A stretch of DNA of 64,000 nt from NCBI GenBank assembly GCA_019912385.1, contig JAIOIW010000039.1:62001-126000 (forward strand), in the 5' to 3' direction. Of this stretch, positions 18,737 through 26,721 are shown in pieces (the stretch's first letter is position 1; the number at the start of each line of letters is the position of its first letter). Under the pieces are notes generated by a model that had not been told where the DNA came from, did no database searches, and was given only the letters and a program-made list of their open reading frames with translations. Source of the DNA: Notoacmeibacter sp. Lineage in GTDB: Bacteria > Pseudomonadota > Alphaproteobacteria > Rhizobiales > Rhizobiaceae. The position numbers and the translations under genes are program-made.

Positions 18737-20506
18737 ATGACCCAGACCAGAACTGCAATCATGGGGTTGGCGCGACGCTATCTGCCGATCCTCGATTGGG
18801 GCAGGACCTACAACCGCGAAGCGGCGACCAGCGACGTGGTTGCCGCCGTCATCGTCACGATCATGCTGATTCCCCAGTCGCTCGCCTACGCGCTGCTGGC
18901 GGGCCTGCCACCGGAGATGGGGCTCTACGCTTCCATCCTGCCGCTCGTCGCCTATGCGATCTTCGGCACCAGCCGCGCGCTCGCGGTCGGTCCGGTCGCG
19001 GTGGTTTCGCTGATGACAGCAGCAGCCGTTGGCAAGATCGCGGCCAGCGGTTCGCCGGAATATATCACCGCGGCGATCACGCTCGCCTTCCTGTCGGGGT
19101 TGTTCCTGTTGGCGCTCGGCGTGTTCCGCCTCGGTTTCCTGGCCAATTTCCTGTCGCATCCGGTCATCGCCGGTTTCATCACGGCGTCGGGCGTCATCAT
19201 CGCGACCAGCCAGCTCAAACACATATTGGGGGTTGGCGCGAGCGGCCAGAATATGCTCGAAATCCTCGTCTCGCTTTTTGAACACCTGAACCAGATCAAT
19301 GCCATCACGCTGGCCATCGGCATTGCCTCGACCGCCTTCCTGTTCTGGGTGCGCAAGGGATTGAAACCCTTTCTCCTGAAGCGTGGCATCAAACCGAAGA
19401 TCGCCGACATTCTGGCCAAGGCGGGGCCCGTTGGCGCGGTCGCGGTCACCACGCTGGGCGCCTTTGCGTTCGACCTCGGGGAGCAGGGCGTCAAGCTGGT
19501 GGGCGCGGTGCCCCAGGGCCTGCCGCCCTTGACGGTCCCCTCGTTCTCCCCCGACCTTTGGGCCGAACTGATCGGTTCCGCGGTGCTGATCTCGATCATC
19601 GGCTTCGTGGAGTCGGTGTCGGTCGCCCAGACGCTTGCCGCCAAGAAACGCCAGAGGATCGTGCCCGACCAGGAACTGATCGGCCTGGGCGCTGCCAACA
19701 TTGCCGCCGGCATCAGCGGCGGTTACCCCGTCACCGGCGGCTTCGCACGCTCGGTGGTCAATTTCGATGCCGGCGCCGAGACGCCCGCCGCTGGCGCCTT
19801 CACCGCCGTCGGCCTGGCAGTGGCGACCTTGGCGCTGACGCCGCTGCTTTCCTATCTGCCGCAGGCGACGCTGGCCGCGACGATCATCGTTGCCGTGCTG
19901 TCGCTGGTCGATTTCTCGATCCTGAAACGCACCTGGATCTATTCAAAGGCGGATTTCATCGCGGTCGCGGCAACGATCCTCGTTACCCTCGTCCTGGGCG
20001 TCGAGATCGGCGTATCGATGGGTGTCGGCCTGTCGATCCTGATCCATCTCTACAAGTCGTCGAAGCCGCATGTGGCGATCGTCGGCCAGGTGCCGGGAAC
20101 CGAGCATTTCCGCAATGTGCTGCGTCATACGGTGATCACCGACAAGACGATCCTGTCGCTGCGCGTCGACGAAAGCCTCTACTTCGCCAATGCCCGCTAC
20201 CTGGAAGATCGGATCTACGACATGGTCGCGAAAAGGCCCGAGCTGAAGCATGTCATCCTGATGTGCCCGGCCATCAATGCCATCGACATGAGCGCGCTGG
20301 AGTCGCTCGAGGCGATCAACGAGCGGCTCAAGTCCTATGGCGTGACCTTCAACCTGTCGGAGGTCAAGGGGCCGGTAATGGACCGCTTGCAGCGTGTCGA
20401 CTTCCTCGGCCATCTCAACGGCAAGGTGTTCCTCAGCCAGTACCGGGCGGTTGCCGAGCTTGGCGGGACGCTGACGGAGGTTGCGGCCAGCGCCGCCGCT
20501 CAGTAA
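18737..20506 (+). CDS. SulP-family inorganic anion transporter with STAS domain
   Basis: This is a 589-residue secondary transporter with a SulP membrane domain (residues about 25-430; signature MLIPQSLAYALLAGLPPEMG near residue 45) and a C-terminal STAS domain (residues about 470-570, NAIDMSALESL). Members move sulfate, bicarbonate or related anions. Following blh and the sulfurtransferase, export of the sulfite/sulfate product or sulfate exchange is a reasonable inference, but bicarbonate cannot be excluded. AAGGA precedes the ATG. Its 3' end overlaps the convergent dctM by 7 bp. Confidence 0.87.
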   Translation: MTQTRTAIMGLARRYLPILDWGRTYNREAATSDVVAAVIVTIMLIPQSLAYALLAGLPPEMGLYASILPLVAYAIFGTSRALAVGPVAVVSLMTAAAVGKIAASGSPEYITAAITLAFLSGLFLLALGVFRLGFLANFLSHPVIAGFITASGVIIATSQLKHILGVGASGQNMLEILVSLFEHLNQINAITLAIGIASTAFLFWVRKGLKPFLLKRGIKPKIADILAKAGPVGAVAVTTLGAFAFDLGEQGVKLVGAVPQGLPPLTVPSFSPDLWAELIGSAVLISIIGFVESVSVAQTLAAKKRQRIVPDQELIGLGAANIAAGISGGYPVTGGFARSVVNFDAGAETPAAGAFTAVGLAVATLALTPLLSYLPQATLAATIIVAVLSLVDFSILKRTWIYSKADFIAVAATILVTLVLGVEIGVSMGVGLSILIHLYKSSKPHVAIVGQVPGTEHFRNVLRHTVITDKTILSLRVDESLYFANARYLEDRIYDMVAKRPELKHVILMCPAINAIDMSALESLEAINERLKSYGVTFNLSEVKGPVMDRLQRVDFLGHLNGKVFLSQYRAVAELGGTLTEVAASAAAQ

Positions 20507-21825
20507 AGCAGGCGCATCAGGAACAGCGTGATCCCCGGGAACAGCGTCAGGATCGCGGTTCGCACGATGTCGCTGGCCACGAAAGGCATGACGCCGCGAT
20601 AGGTCGCCGAGATCGGCGTCTCGCGCGCCATCGAATTGATGACGAACAGGTTCATGCCGACGGGTGGCGTTATCAGCCCGACCTCGACCACTATCAGCAC
20701 CAGGATGCCGAACCAGATGGAGAATTCCTCGATGCTGAGGCCGTAGTCGAGGCCAGTGACGATCGGATAGAAAATCGGGATCGTCAGCAGGATCATCGAC
20801 AGCGAATCCATGACGCAGCCGAACACCAGGTAGAGGATGAGAATGAGGGTGAGGACCGTCCAGGGATTGAAGCCCTGCTCGACCACCCAGCCCGCCAGTT
20901 CCTGCGGCACCTGGCTGAGCGCCAGGAAGCCGTTATAGATGCTGGCGCCAAACACGATGAAGAAGATCATCGCGGTGGAACTGGCCGTGGCGAGGATGGA
21001 GTCCATCAGGGTGCGCCGGGTCAACCCGCCGTTGATGAGCGCGATCAGGCCGGTACCGAAGGCGCCGACGGCGGCAGCCTCGGTCGGCGTGAACCAGCCG
21101 AGATAGATGCCGCCCACGACCGCGATGAACACCAGCAGCACGGGCCAGACATCGACGAGGGCCCGGAAGCGCTCCGAATAGGGCGCCCGCTCGCGCGTTC
21201 CGGCGGACTCCGGAAAGAGACGGACATAGATCGAGATGGCCAGCATGTAGCCGGCTGCGGCAAGGATGCCCGGCACGAAAGCGGCGACAAACAGCTTGGC
21301 GATGTTCTGTTCGGTCAGGATGGCGTAGATCACCAGGATGACCGAGGGCGGGATGAGGATGCCGAGCGTTCCGCCGGCTGCAAGCGTGCCGGTGGCCAGC
21401 GAGCCGGAATATCCATAGCGGCGAAGTTCCGGCAGCGCGACCTGGCTCATGGTGGCCGCGGTTGCCAGCGAAGAGCCGCAGATGGCGCCGAAACCCGCGC
21501 AAGCGCCAACCGCAGCCATGGCGACGCCGCCGCGGCGGTGGCCCATCCACGTCTCGGCGGCCTTGAAGAGCGCCTTCGACATGCCGCCGAGCGTCGCAAA
21601 CTGGCCCATCAGCAGGAACAGCGGAATGATCGACAGCGAATAGCTGGAAAAGGTCGAGTAGGTCTCGTTCTTCATCTTCGCCAGGATCGGCACCCAGTTG
21701 AAGCCGGTCACCACGTAGGAGCCGACGATGCCGACAACGAGCATCGAAAGGCCGATCGGGATGCGCAGGAAGATAAGCAGGATGAGGATGGGAAAGGACC
21801 AAAGCCCGATTTCGAAGTGGCTCAA
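20500..21825 (-). CDS. dctM: TRAP transporter large permease (DctM)
   Basis: This is a 441-residue integral membrane protein with about 12 transmembrane segments, the sodium-coupled permease of a tripartite ATP-independent periplasmic transporter. Conserved patches include PLFLLMGQFA, GTLGILIPPSV and LITPPVGMNLFVI. Its start overlaps the dctQ stop by 4 bp (ATGA), giving translational coupling. The substrate is set by the DctP proteins and is unknown. Confidence 0.93.
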   Translation of the reverse strand: MSHFEIGLWSFPILILLIFLRIPIGLSMLVVGIVGSYVVTGFNWVPILAKMKNETYSTFSSYSLSIIPLFLLMGQFATLGGMSKALFKAAETWMGHRRGGVAMAAVGACAGFGAICGSSLATAATMSQVALPELRRYGYSGSLATGTLAAGGTLGILIPPSVILVIYAILTEQNIAKLFVAAFVPGILAAAGYMLAISIYVRLFPESAGTRERAPYSERFRALVDVWPVLLVFIAVVGGIYLGWFTPTEAAAVGAFGTGLIALINGGLTRRTLMDSILATASSTAMIFFIVFGASIYNGFLALSQVPQELAGWVVEQGFNPWTVLTLILILYLVFGCVMDSLSMILLTIPIFYPIVTGLDYGLSIEEFSIWFGILVLIVVEVGLITPPVGMNLFVINSMARETPISATYRGVMPFVASDIVRTAILTLFPGITLFLMRLLY

Positions 21826-22352
21826 TGGATTGCCCCCGTCGCCGGGCCGAAATCAGAGCGGCCGGTCACCAGTTCGCGAATGCGTTCATAAAGCACATAG
21901 ACCGATACCACGCAGCCGGCCAACGCCCCGACGAGACTGGCGGCATAGGCCCACCAGACCGGGAACTGAAGAATGAAGGTCGTCTCGCCGTAGCGCAGCT
22001 TGTCTTCGGTTCCGATGGCAAGGCGCCATGCGATAACGAACAGCACGATCGTCATTACCAGTTCGCCAACCACGTCGATGAAGCGGTTGGCCCCGTCCGG
22101 CAGAAAGGAAGTGAACAGGTCGACGGCTGCGTGGCCACGTGAGATCTGGCACCAGGGCAGAAAGCTGAACACGGCAAAACCGGCGGCGGCTTCCACCAGT
22201 TCGAAGTCACCGGGAACCGGGCCGAAACCCAGCGGAATCATGGCCCTGCCCGCGATCGAAACGCAGGTCAGGATGGTGATTACGACAAGGACCAATCCGC
22301 CTGCAAGCGCAAGTGCCCTTGCCAACCATTCCATTGACGATCGCAGGCCCAT
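21822..22352 (-). CDS. dctQ: TRAP transporter small permease (DctQ)
   Basis: This is a 176-residue protein with four predicted transmembrane segments, the DctQ subunit that pairs with DctM. The family pattern FLPWCQISRGHAAVDLF lies between helices 2 and 3. I placed the start at the ATG at 22352, preceded by GGGGGAGG; 21 more in-frame codons exist upstream but lack a site. A strong hairpin lies between it and dctP, presumably lowering permease relative to binding-protein expression. Confidence 0.9.
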   Translation of the reverse strand: MGLRSSMEWLARALALAGGLVLVVITILTCVSIAGRAMIPLGFGPVPGDFELVEAAAGFAVFSFLPWCQISRGHAAVDLFTSFLPDGANRFIDVVGELVMTIVLFVIAWRLAIGTEDKLRYGETTFILQFPVWWAYAASLVGALAGCVVSVYVLYERIRELVTGRSDFGPATGAIH

Positions 22353-22416
22353 GCTCGCCTCCCCCGACGTTCGTTTCCCTGCCTCGGTGTCGTGCGCCTT
22401 GGCATACACAAGCAAC

Positions 22417-22441
22417 GGACGGGCGGCAAGGCCGCCCGTCC
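22417..22441 (-). other. Intercistronic hairpin dctP-dctQ
   Basis: GGACGGGCGGC and GCCGCCCGTCC form a perfect 11-bp stem with a 3-base loop, 21 bp after the dctP stop. No T-run follows on the minus strand. This fits a 3'-protective or attenuating stem-loop that raises binding-protein mRNA over permease mRNA. Confidence 0.55.
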
Positions 22442-22462
22442 AGTGGTTTCAAGCCATGCGCC

Positions 22463-23506
22463 CTACTGGGCGTCGGTGTATTTCTTGATCAGCGCTTCGG
22501 CTTCCGAGATCAGCGCCTTGCCATCATAGCCCTTGGTGTCCATGTCGGCGGCCCATTTCTCGTAAACCGGCTGGGCAGCTTCGCGCCACTTGGCTGTTTC
22601 TTCCGCCGAGAGCGTGACGATGTTGTTGCCCAGCTTCACAGCGATGTCGCGTGCCGGTCCGTCGGCCGCTTCCTGGGTCTTGCCGGCGAATGCCGACAAC
22701 TCCATGCCGGAATTGTCGTCGATGACCTTCTTGAGATCATCGGGCAGGCTTTCGTAGCGGGCCTTGTTCATCGCCAGAACAAAGGTCAACGTGTAGAGCG
22801 CCTTGCCGGTGAACTCGGTATGGTTCTTCACCAGTTCCGGCACCTTGAGCGAGGTGGTGACCTCCCACGGAATGGTCGTGCCGTCGATCACGCCCTTCGA
22901 AAGGCCTTCGGAGACGGCCGGAACGGGCATGCCGACCGGGGTGGCGCTCAGCGCTTCGAGAAGCCAGTTCACCGAGCGCGAACCGCCGCGGATTTTCATG
23001 CCCTGGAAATCCTCCGGCAGTTTGACCGGCTTGTTGGTGTGGATCATGCCGGGGCCATGCACCCAGGTCGCCAGGATATGGACGTTCTCGAATTCGTTGT
23101 CCTTCATGTCCTTTTCGAACATTTCCCAATAGGCGCGGGAAACGGCCTCGGCATTGGTCATCATGAAGGGAAGCTCGAAAACCTCCGTGCGCGGATAGCG
23201 GCCAGGCGTATAGCCGACCACCGTCCACACGATGTCGACAACGCCGTCGATCGCCTGGTCCATCAGTTCCGGCGGTTTGCCGCCAAGCTGCATGGACGGA
23301 TAGCGCTCGATCTTGATCCTGCCTCCCGAAGAGGCCTCGACCTTGTCGGCCCAAACGTCAAGTACCTGCACGGGGACGTTGGCCTGGGCCGGCAGGAACT
23401 GGTGCAGCTTGAGCGTCACCTCCTGCGCGAAAGCGGTGGCTGCGCCGAATGCCGACGCAGCCGTACCGATAAAGGCGGCCAGGACCGCCGATTTCACCAT
23501 GTTCAT
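22463..23506 (-). CDS. dctP: TRAP solute-binding protein DctP, copy 1
   Basis: This is a 347-residue periplasmic binding protein with a Sec signal (hydrophobic residues 5-26, cleavage after AFA) and the DctP-family core, including the conserved arginine segment near GMKIRGGSR. It is very similar along its whole length to the next gene upstream (23692-24729): both share, for example, EVTLKLHQFLPAQANVP and end in EALIKKYTDAQ. Start choice among GTG 23512, ATG 23506 and ATG 23500 is uncertain. The ligand is unknown; the two copies differ around the binding-site loop (residues 165-180). Confidence 0.92.
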   Translation of the reverse strand: MNMVKSAVLAAFIGTAASAFGAATAFAQEVTLKLHQFLPAQANVPVQVLDVWADKVEASSGGRIKIERYPSMQLGGKPPELMDQAIDGVVDIVWTVVGYTPGRYPRTEVFELPFMMTNAEAVSRAYWEMFEKDMKDNEFENVHILATWVHGPGMIHTNKPVKLPEDFQGMKIRGGSRSVNWLLEALSATPVGMPVPAVSEGLSKGVIDGTTIPWEVTTSLKVPELVKNHTEFTGKALYTLTFVLAMNKARYESLPDDLKKVIDDNSGMELSAFAGKTQEAADGPARDIAVKLGNNIVTLSAEETAKWREAAQPVYEKWAADMDTKGYDGKALISEAEALIKKYTDAQ

Positions 23507-23625
23507 TTTCACTGAACTCCTCCCATGAATTCCGTTCGACGGGCCGGTCCTGCCTGTTCTTGTCGCGTGGCCGAAGGCTCGTCCCGACATGCATCATTGG
23601 CGATCTTGTGCGCGGATGCAAGTTT

Positions 23626-23646
23626 TTTGTTATGTAACATAACAAA
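23626..23646. promoter_or_regulatory. 21-bp perfect palindrome upstream of dctP copy 1
   Basis: Arms TTTGTTATGT and ACATAACAAA flank a single central A, a perfect odd palindrome 120 bp upstream of the dctP copy 1 start. Its GTAAC core recurs at 24923, 24955 and 25009. It is probably a repressor or activator site, but no regulator is proven. Confidence 0.55.
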
Positions 23647-23669
23647 GGGCGGCCAGAACCTGGCCGCCC
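23647..23669 (-). terminator. Hairpin after dctP copy 2
   Basis: GGGCGGCCAG / CTGGCCGCCC form a perfect 10-bp stem with a 3-base loop 22 bp after the upstream dctP stop, followed on the minus strand by a moderately T-rich tract (TTTGTTATGTT). It may terminate or attenuate the transcript from copy 2. Confidence 0.55.
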
Positions 23670-23691
23670 TCGTAATTTGGTGCCGCCGCGC

Positions 23692-24729
23692 TTACTGCGC
23701 GTCGGTATATTTCTTGATCAGCGCCTCGGCTTCCGCGATCAGCGCCTTGCCGTCGATGCCCTTGTCGGCCATCTCCTTGGCCCAGCTGTCATAAACCGGC
23801 CTGGAAGCTTCCTTCCACTTGGCCACTTCCTCATCGGAAAGCGTGATGATGTTGTTGCCGGCCTTGACGGCCAGTTCACGGGCAGGGCCGTCGGAAGCCG
23901 CCTGCGTCTTGCCGGCGAAAGCCGAGAAGTCCTGGCCCGAATTCTGGTCGATCACCGCCTTCAGATCATCGGGCAGGCTCTCGTACTTTGCCTTGTTCAT
24001 GGCCAGTACGAACGCCGTGGTGTAGAGCGCGCCGGAACCGAACTCGGTGTGGTTTTTGACCAGTTCCGGAACCTTGAGCGAAGCGGTCACCTCCCAGGGA
24101 ATGACGCAGCCGTCGATCACGCCCTTGGACAGCGCCTCGGGCACGGCGGGAACCGGCATGCCGATGGCGGTGGCGCCAAGACTCTCAAGCATGCCTGTGA
24201 TCACGCGGGTCGGCGCGCGCAGCTTCATGCCCTTGAGATCATCGACCGTCCTGATCGGCTTGTTCGAATGGAACATGCCGGGACCATGAACCCAGGTGCC
24301 GACAATGTGGACATCCTTGAAATCGGTGTCCTTCATTTCCTTCTCGAACATATCCCAATAGGCCCGCGAGGTGGCCTCGGCATTGGTCATCATGAAGGGG
24401 AGTTCGAACACTTCGGCGCGCGGGAAACGTCCCGGCGTGTAGCCGACCACCGTCCAGACAACGTCGACGACGCCGTCGATCGCCTGATCCATGAGTTCCG
24501 GCGGCTTGCCGCCGAGCTGCATGGAGGGATAGCGCTCGACCTTGATACGGCCGCCGGAATCCGCTTCCACCTTGTCGGCCCAGACATCAAGAACCAGCTT
24601 CGGCACATTGGCCTGAGCCGGCAGGAACTGATGGAGCTTGAGCGTCACTTCCTGAGCAAATGCTGACGCGGAGCCAAACACGGCACCGGCAACCGCGGCT
24701 GCAAGCGCAAAGCGGCGAGTTATCTTCAT
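23692..24729 (-). CDS. dctP: TRAP solute-binding protein DctP, copy 2
   Basis: This is a 345-residue DctP-family binding protein with an N-terminal signal (TRRFALAAAVAGAVFG, cleavage near AFA). It is the first gene of the leftward dctP-dctP-dctQ-dctM group. It aligns with copy 1 without large gaps, so the pair arose by tandem duplication. The region around residues 165-180 (MKLRAPTRVITGMLE versus MKIRGGSRSVNWLLE in copy 1) differs most, which suggests a changed ligand. A 238-bp AT-rich upstream region carries candidate operators. Confidence 0.92.
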   Translation of the reverse strand: MKITRRFALAAAVAGAVFGSASAFAQEVTLKLHQFLPAQANVPKLVLDVWADKVEADSGGRIKVERYPSMQLGGKPPELMDQAIDGVVDVVWTVVGYTPGRFPRAEVFELPFMMTNAEATSRAYWDMFEKEMKDTDFKDVHIVGTWVHGPGMFHSNKPIRTVDDLKGMKLRAPTRVITGMLESLGATAIGMPVPAVPEALSKGVIDGCVIPWEVTASLKVPELVKNHTEFGSGALYTTAFVLAMNKAKYESLPDDLKAVIDQNSGQDFSAFAGKTQAASDGPARELAVKAGNNIITLSDEEVAKWKEASRPVYDSWAKEMADKGIDGKALIAEAEALIKKYTDAQ

Positions 24730-24848
24730 ATTCGGTTTCCTCCCAATTCAACGCGATTTCGTTGTGGTCACGAGTTCCCGCACCCGCATGAGGACAGGCG
24801 CGTCTTTATGCCAACGAATCCACTACTTCGCAATATACATCATCTATC

Positions 24849-24864
24849 ATGCAACATATTGCAT
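24849..24864. promoter_or_regulatory. Inverted repeat upstream of dctP copy 2
   Basis: ATGCAA and TTGCAT are perfect 6-bp arms with a CATA spacer, 120 bp upstream of the dctP copy 2 start. It is a plausible regulator site in the only AT-rich stretch between the TRAP operon and the Lrp gene. Confidence 0.4.
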
Positions 24865-24920
24865 ATCGTGGAATGCCGTCATACCCGGGAAAACGGGCAC
24901 AATCATCTTGGCATCGCTTT

Positions 24921-25014
24921 TTGTAACAATCCAGATGGAAATCTGCGATATTTTGTAACATATGAAATTACCCGCCGATCGGCAAAGCCTGCGTATCCTT
25001 CAACGTTTGTAACA
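24921..25014. repeat. Three spaced TTGTAACA motifs
   Basis: TTGTAAC occurs at 24921, 24953 and 25007, the last inside the 3' end of the Lrp gene. The GTAAC cores are 32 and 54 bp apart, close to whole helical turns. The same core centres the palindrome at 23626. Helically phased short sites are typical of Lrp-family binding, so the adjacent regulator is a candidate. Confidence 0.4.
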
Positions 25015-25444
25015 CGATCGCCGTCTTCACGTGCTGGACCGACTCGTGCGGCAGCAGGACATCGTTGACGAAGGCCGACAATGCCGCCAGGTCACGGGTC
25101 ACCACCTTGAGGCTGTAGTCCATCTCGCCGGTCAGGGCATGAGCCTCCTGCACCTCAGGAAGCCGGCGCACGAGATCGGCGAAGCGCCGCGCGTTGTCGC
25201 GGTTGTGGGTGGCCAGCGTCACCGAGATGATGTTGACGATGGAGAAGCCGAGCTTCGGACGGTTCAGTTCGGCGCGGTAGCCGCTGATGTAGCCGGTTTC
25301 CTCCAGGCGCTGACGCCGCCGCGAGCACTGCGATGCGGAGAGGTGGACCTTTTCCGCCAGTTCCGCGTTGGTCAGCCGCGCATCCTCCTGCAACAACGCC
25401 AGGATCCGGCGGTCGAATTGATCAATCCCGTCCACTTCGTTCAT
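24968..25444 (-). CDS. Lrp/AsnC-family transcriptional regulator
   Basis: This is a 158-residue regulator with an N-terminal helix-turn-helix (residues about 8-60, AELAEKVHLSASQCSRRRQRLEE) and a RAM/AsnC effector domain (residues 75-150). It is divergent from hppD with 122 bp between starts, so it most likely controls 4-hydroxyphenylpyruvate dioxygenase in response to an aromatic amino acid or its keto acid. It could also act on the TRAP operon, whose upstream region it directly borders. Confidence 0.87.
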   Translation of the reverse strand: MNEVDGIDQFDRRILALLQEDARLTNAELAEKVHLSASQCSRRRQRLEETGYISGYRAELNRPKLGFSIVNIISVTLATHNRDNARRFADLVRRLPEVQEAHALTGEMDYSLKVVTRDLAALSAFVNDVLLPHESVQHVKTAIVLQTLKDTQALPIGG

Positions 25445-25456
25445 ATTTTCCGCCTT

Positions 25457-25523
25457 TCATGCGCGTTCCTCGCATGAATAGAGCATCTGCCCACGCGGAT
25501 TGCAAACATTGTGCGCGTGCAAT
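25457..25523. promoter_or_regulatory. Lrp-hppD intergenic dyads
   Basis: TTCATGCG / CGCATGAA form perfect 8-bp arms with a 7-bp spacer at 25457-25479, and ATTGC / GCAAT form wider arms at 25499-25523. Both sit in the divergent promoter region and are candidates for binding by the Lrp-type protein. Confidence 0.5.
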
Positions 25524-25566
25524 GCGATAACCTTGAATGCAAATAAAACAATCCGAGGATACAGTC

Positions 25567-26673
25567 ATGGGTCCCTTCCCGCACGATGCGCCGCCCGCCG
25601 AGATTTCCCGCGCCAACCCGGCGGGAACCGATGGCATGGAATTCGTCGAATTCGCCCATCCCGAACCCGAAGAGTTGGCCAACCTGTTTGCCACGATGGG
25701 TTACACGCCGGTCGCCCGCCACAGATCGAAGGCGATCACGGTTTGGCGCCAGGGCGACATCAACTACATCGTCAACGCCGAGCCCGGCATGCATGCCACG
25801 CGTTTCTGTGAAGAACACGGCCCCTGCGCGCCCTCGATGGCCTGGCGCATGGTCGACGCGCGGCACGCTTTCGACCACGCCGTTTCAATGGGCGCGACGC
25901 CCTACGATGGCGACGGCAAGACGCTCGACGTCCCCGCGATCGTCGGCATCGGCGGTTCGCTGATCTACTTCGTCGACAATTATGGAGAGAAGGGTTCGGC
26001 CTACGACGCCGATTTCGAGTGGCTCGGCGAACGCGATCCGAAGCCGGAAGGCCTCGGCTTCCATTACCTCGACCACCTGACCCACAATGTCTATCGCGGC
26101 AATATGGATGTGTGGTGGGACTTCTACCGCGAGAAGTTCGGCTTCAGGCAGATCCATTTCTTCGATATCGAGGGCAAGCTGACCGGCCTCGTCAGCCGCG
26201 CGATCACCTCGCCTTGCGGCAAGATCCGCATTCCGCTCAACGAGTCGACCGACGACAGGAGCCAGATCGAGAGCTACCTGCGCAAGTATCACGGCGAGGG
26301 TATCCAGCACGTCGCGGTCGGCACCGACAACATCTACGACTCCACCGACGCGCTGGCCGCCAACGGGCTGAAATTCATGCCCGGGCCGCCGAAAACCTAT
26401 TACGAGATGTCGAAAGAGCGCGTGCAAGGCCATGACGAACCACTCGAGCGGATGGCCAGACATGGCATCCTGATCGACGGCGAGGGCGTGGTCGGCGGCG
26501 GCGAAACGAAGATCCTGCTGCAGATCTTCTCGAAGACCGTGATCGGCCCGATCTTCTTCGAGTTCATCCAGAGGAAGGGCGACAACGGCTTCGGCGAGGG
26601 CAATTTCCGCGCCCTGTTCGAATCGATCGAGCGCGAGCAGATCGAAAGCGGCGAACTGACCGCAGCCGAGTGA
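25567..26673 (+). CDS. hppD: 4-hydroxyphenylpyruvate dioxygenase
   Basis: This non-heme iron enzyme converts 4-hydroxyphenylpyruvate to homogentisate in tyrosine degradation. The 368-residue protein has the two VOC-type halves of HPPD. The iron ligands are His170 (YLDHLTHNV), His248 (GIQHVAV) and Glu332 (FFEFIQR). The ATG at 25567 follows GAGGA; an upstream in-frame ATG at 25537 lacks a ribosome site. The rest of the pathway (hmgA, fumarylacetoacetase) lies 6 kb away on the other strand. Confidence 0.95.
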   Translation: MGPFPHDAPPAEISRANPAGTDGMEFVEFAHPEPEELANLFATMGYTPVARHRSKAITVWRQGDINYIVNAEPGMHATRFCEEHGPCAPSMAWRMVDARHAFDHAVSMGATPYDGDGKTLDVPAIVGIGGSLIYFVDNYGEKGSAYDADFEWLGERDPKPEGLGFHYLDHLTHNVYRGNMDVWWDFYREKFGFRQIHFFDIEGKLTGLVSRAITSPCGKIRIPLNESTDDRSQIESYLRKYHGEGIQHVAVGTDNIYDSTDALAANGLKFMPGPPKTYYEMSKERVQGHDEPLERMARHGILIDGEGVVGGGETKILLQIFSKTVIGPIFFEFIQRKGDNGFGEGNFRALFESIEREQIESGELTAAE

Positions 26674-26685
26674 TCATTGAAGACT

Positions 26686-26712
26686 TCCTCTCCCCGTTCG
26701 CGGGGCGGAGGA
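26686..26712. terminator. Hairpin between convergent hppD and DMT transporter genes
   Basis: CCCCG-TTCG-CGGGG with an outer TCCTC / GAGGA extension makes a stable hairpin in the 48-bp gap between the two convergent stops. There is no T-run. It may serve as a bidirectional transcript end. Confidence 0.45.
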
Positions 26713-26721
26713 GGATCCCGA

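Noticed and set aside
19558-21891. A 777-codon rightward frame across the sulP end and TRAP genes
   Set aside because: It is antisense to dctM/dctQ, rich in Asp, His, Gln and Arg, and has no domain; a GC-driven artefact.
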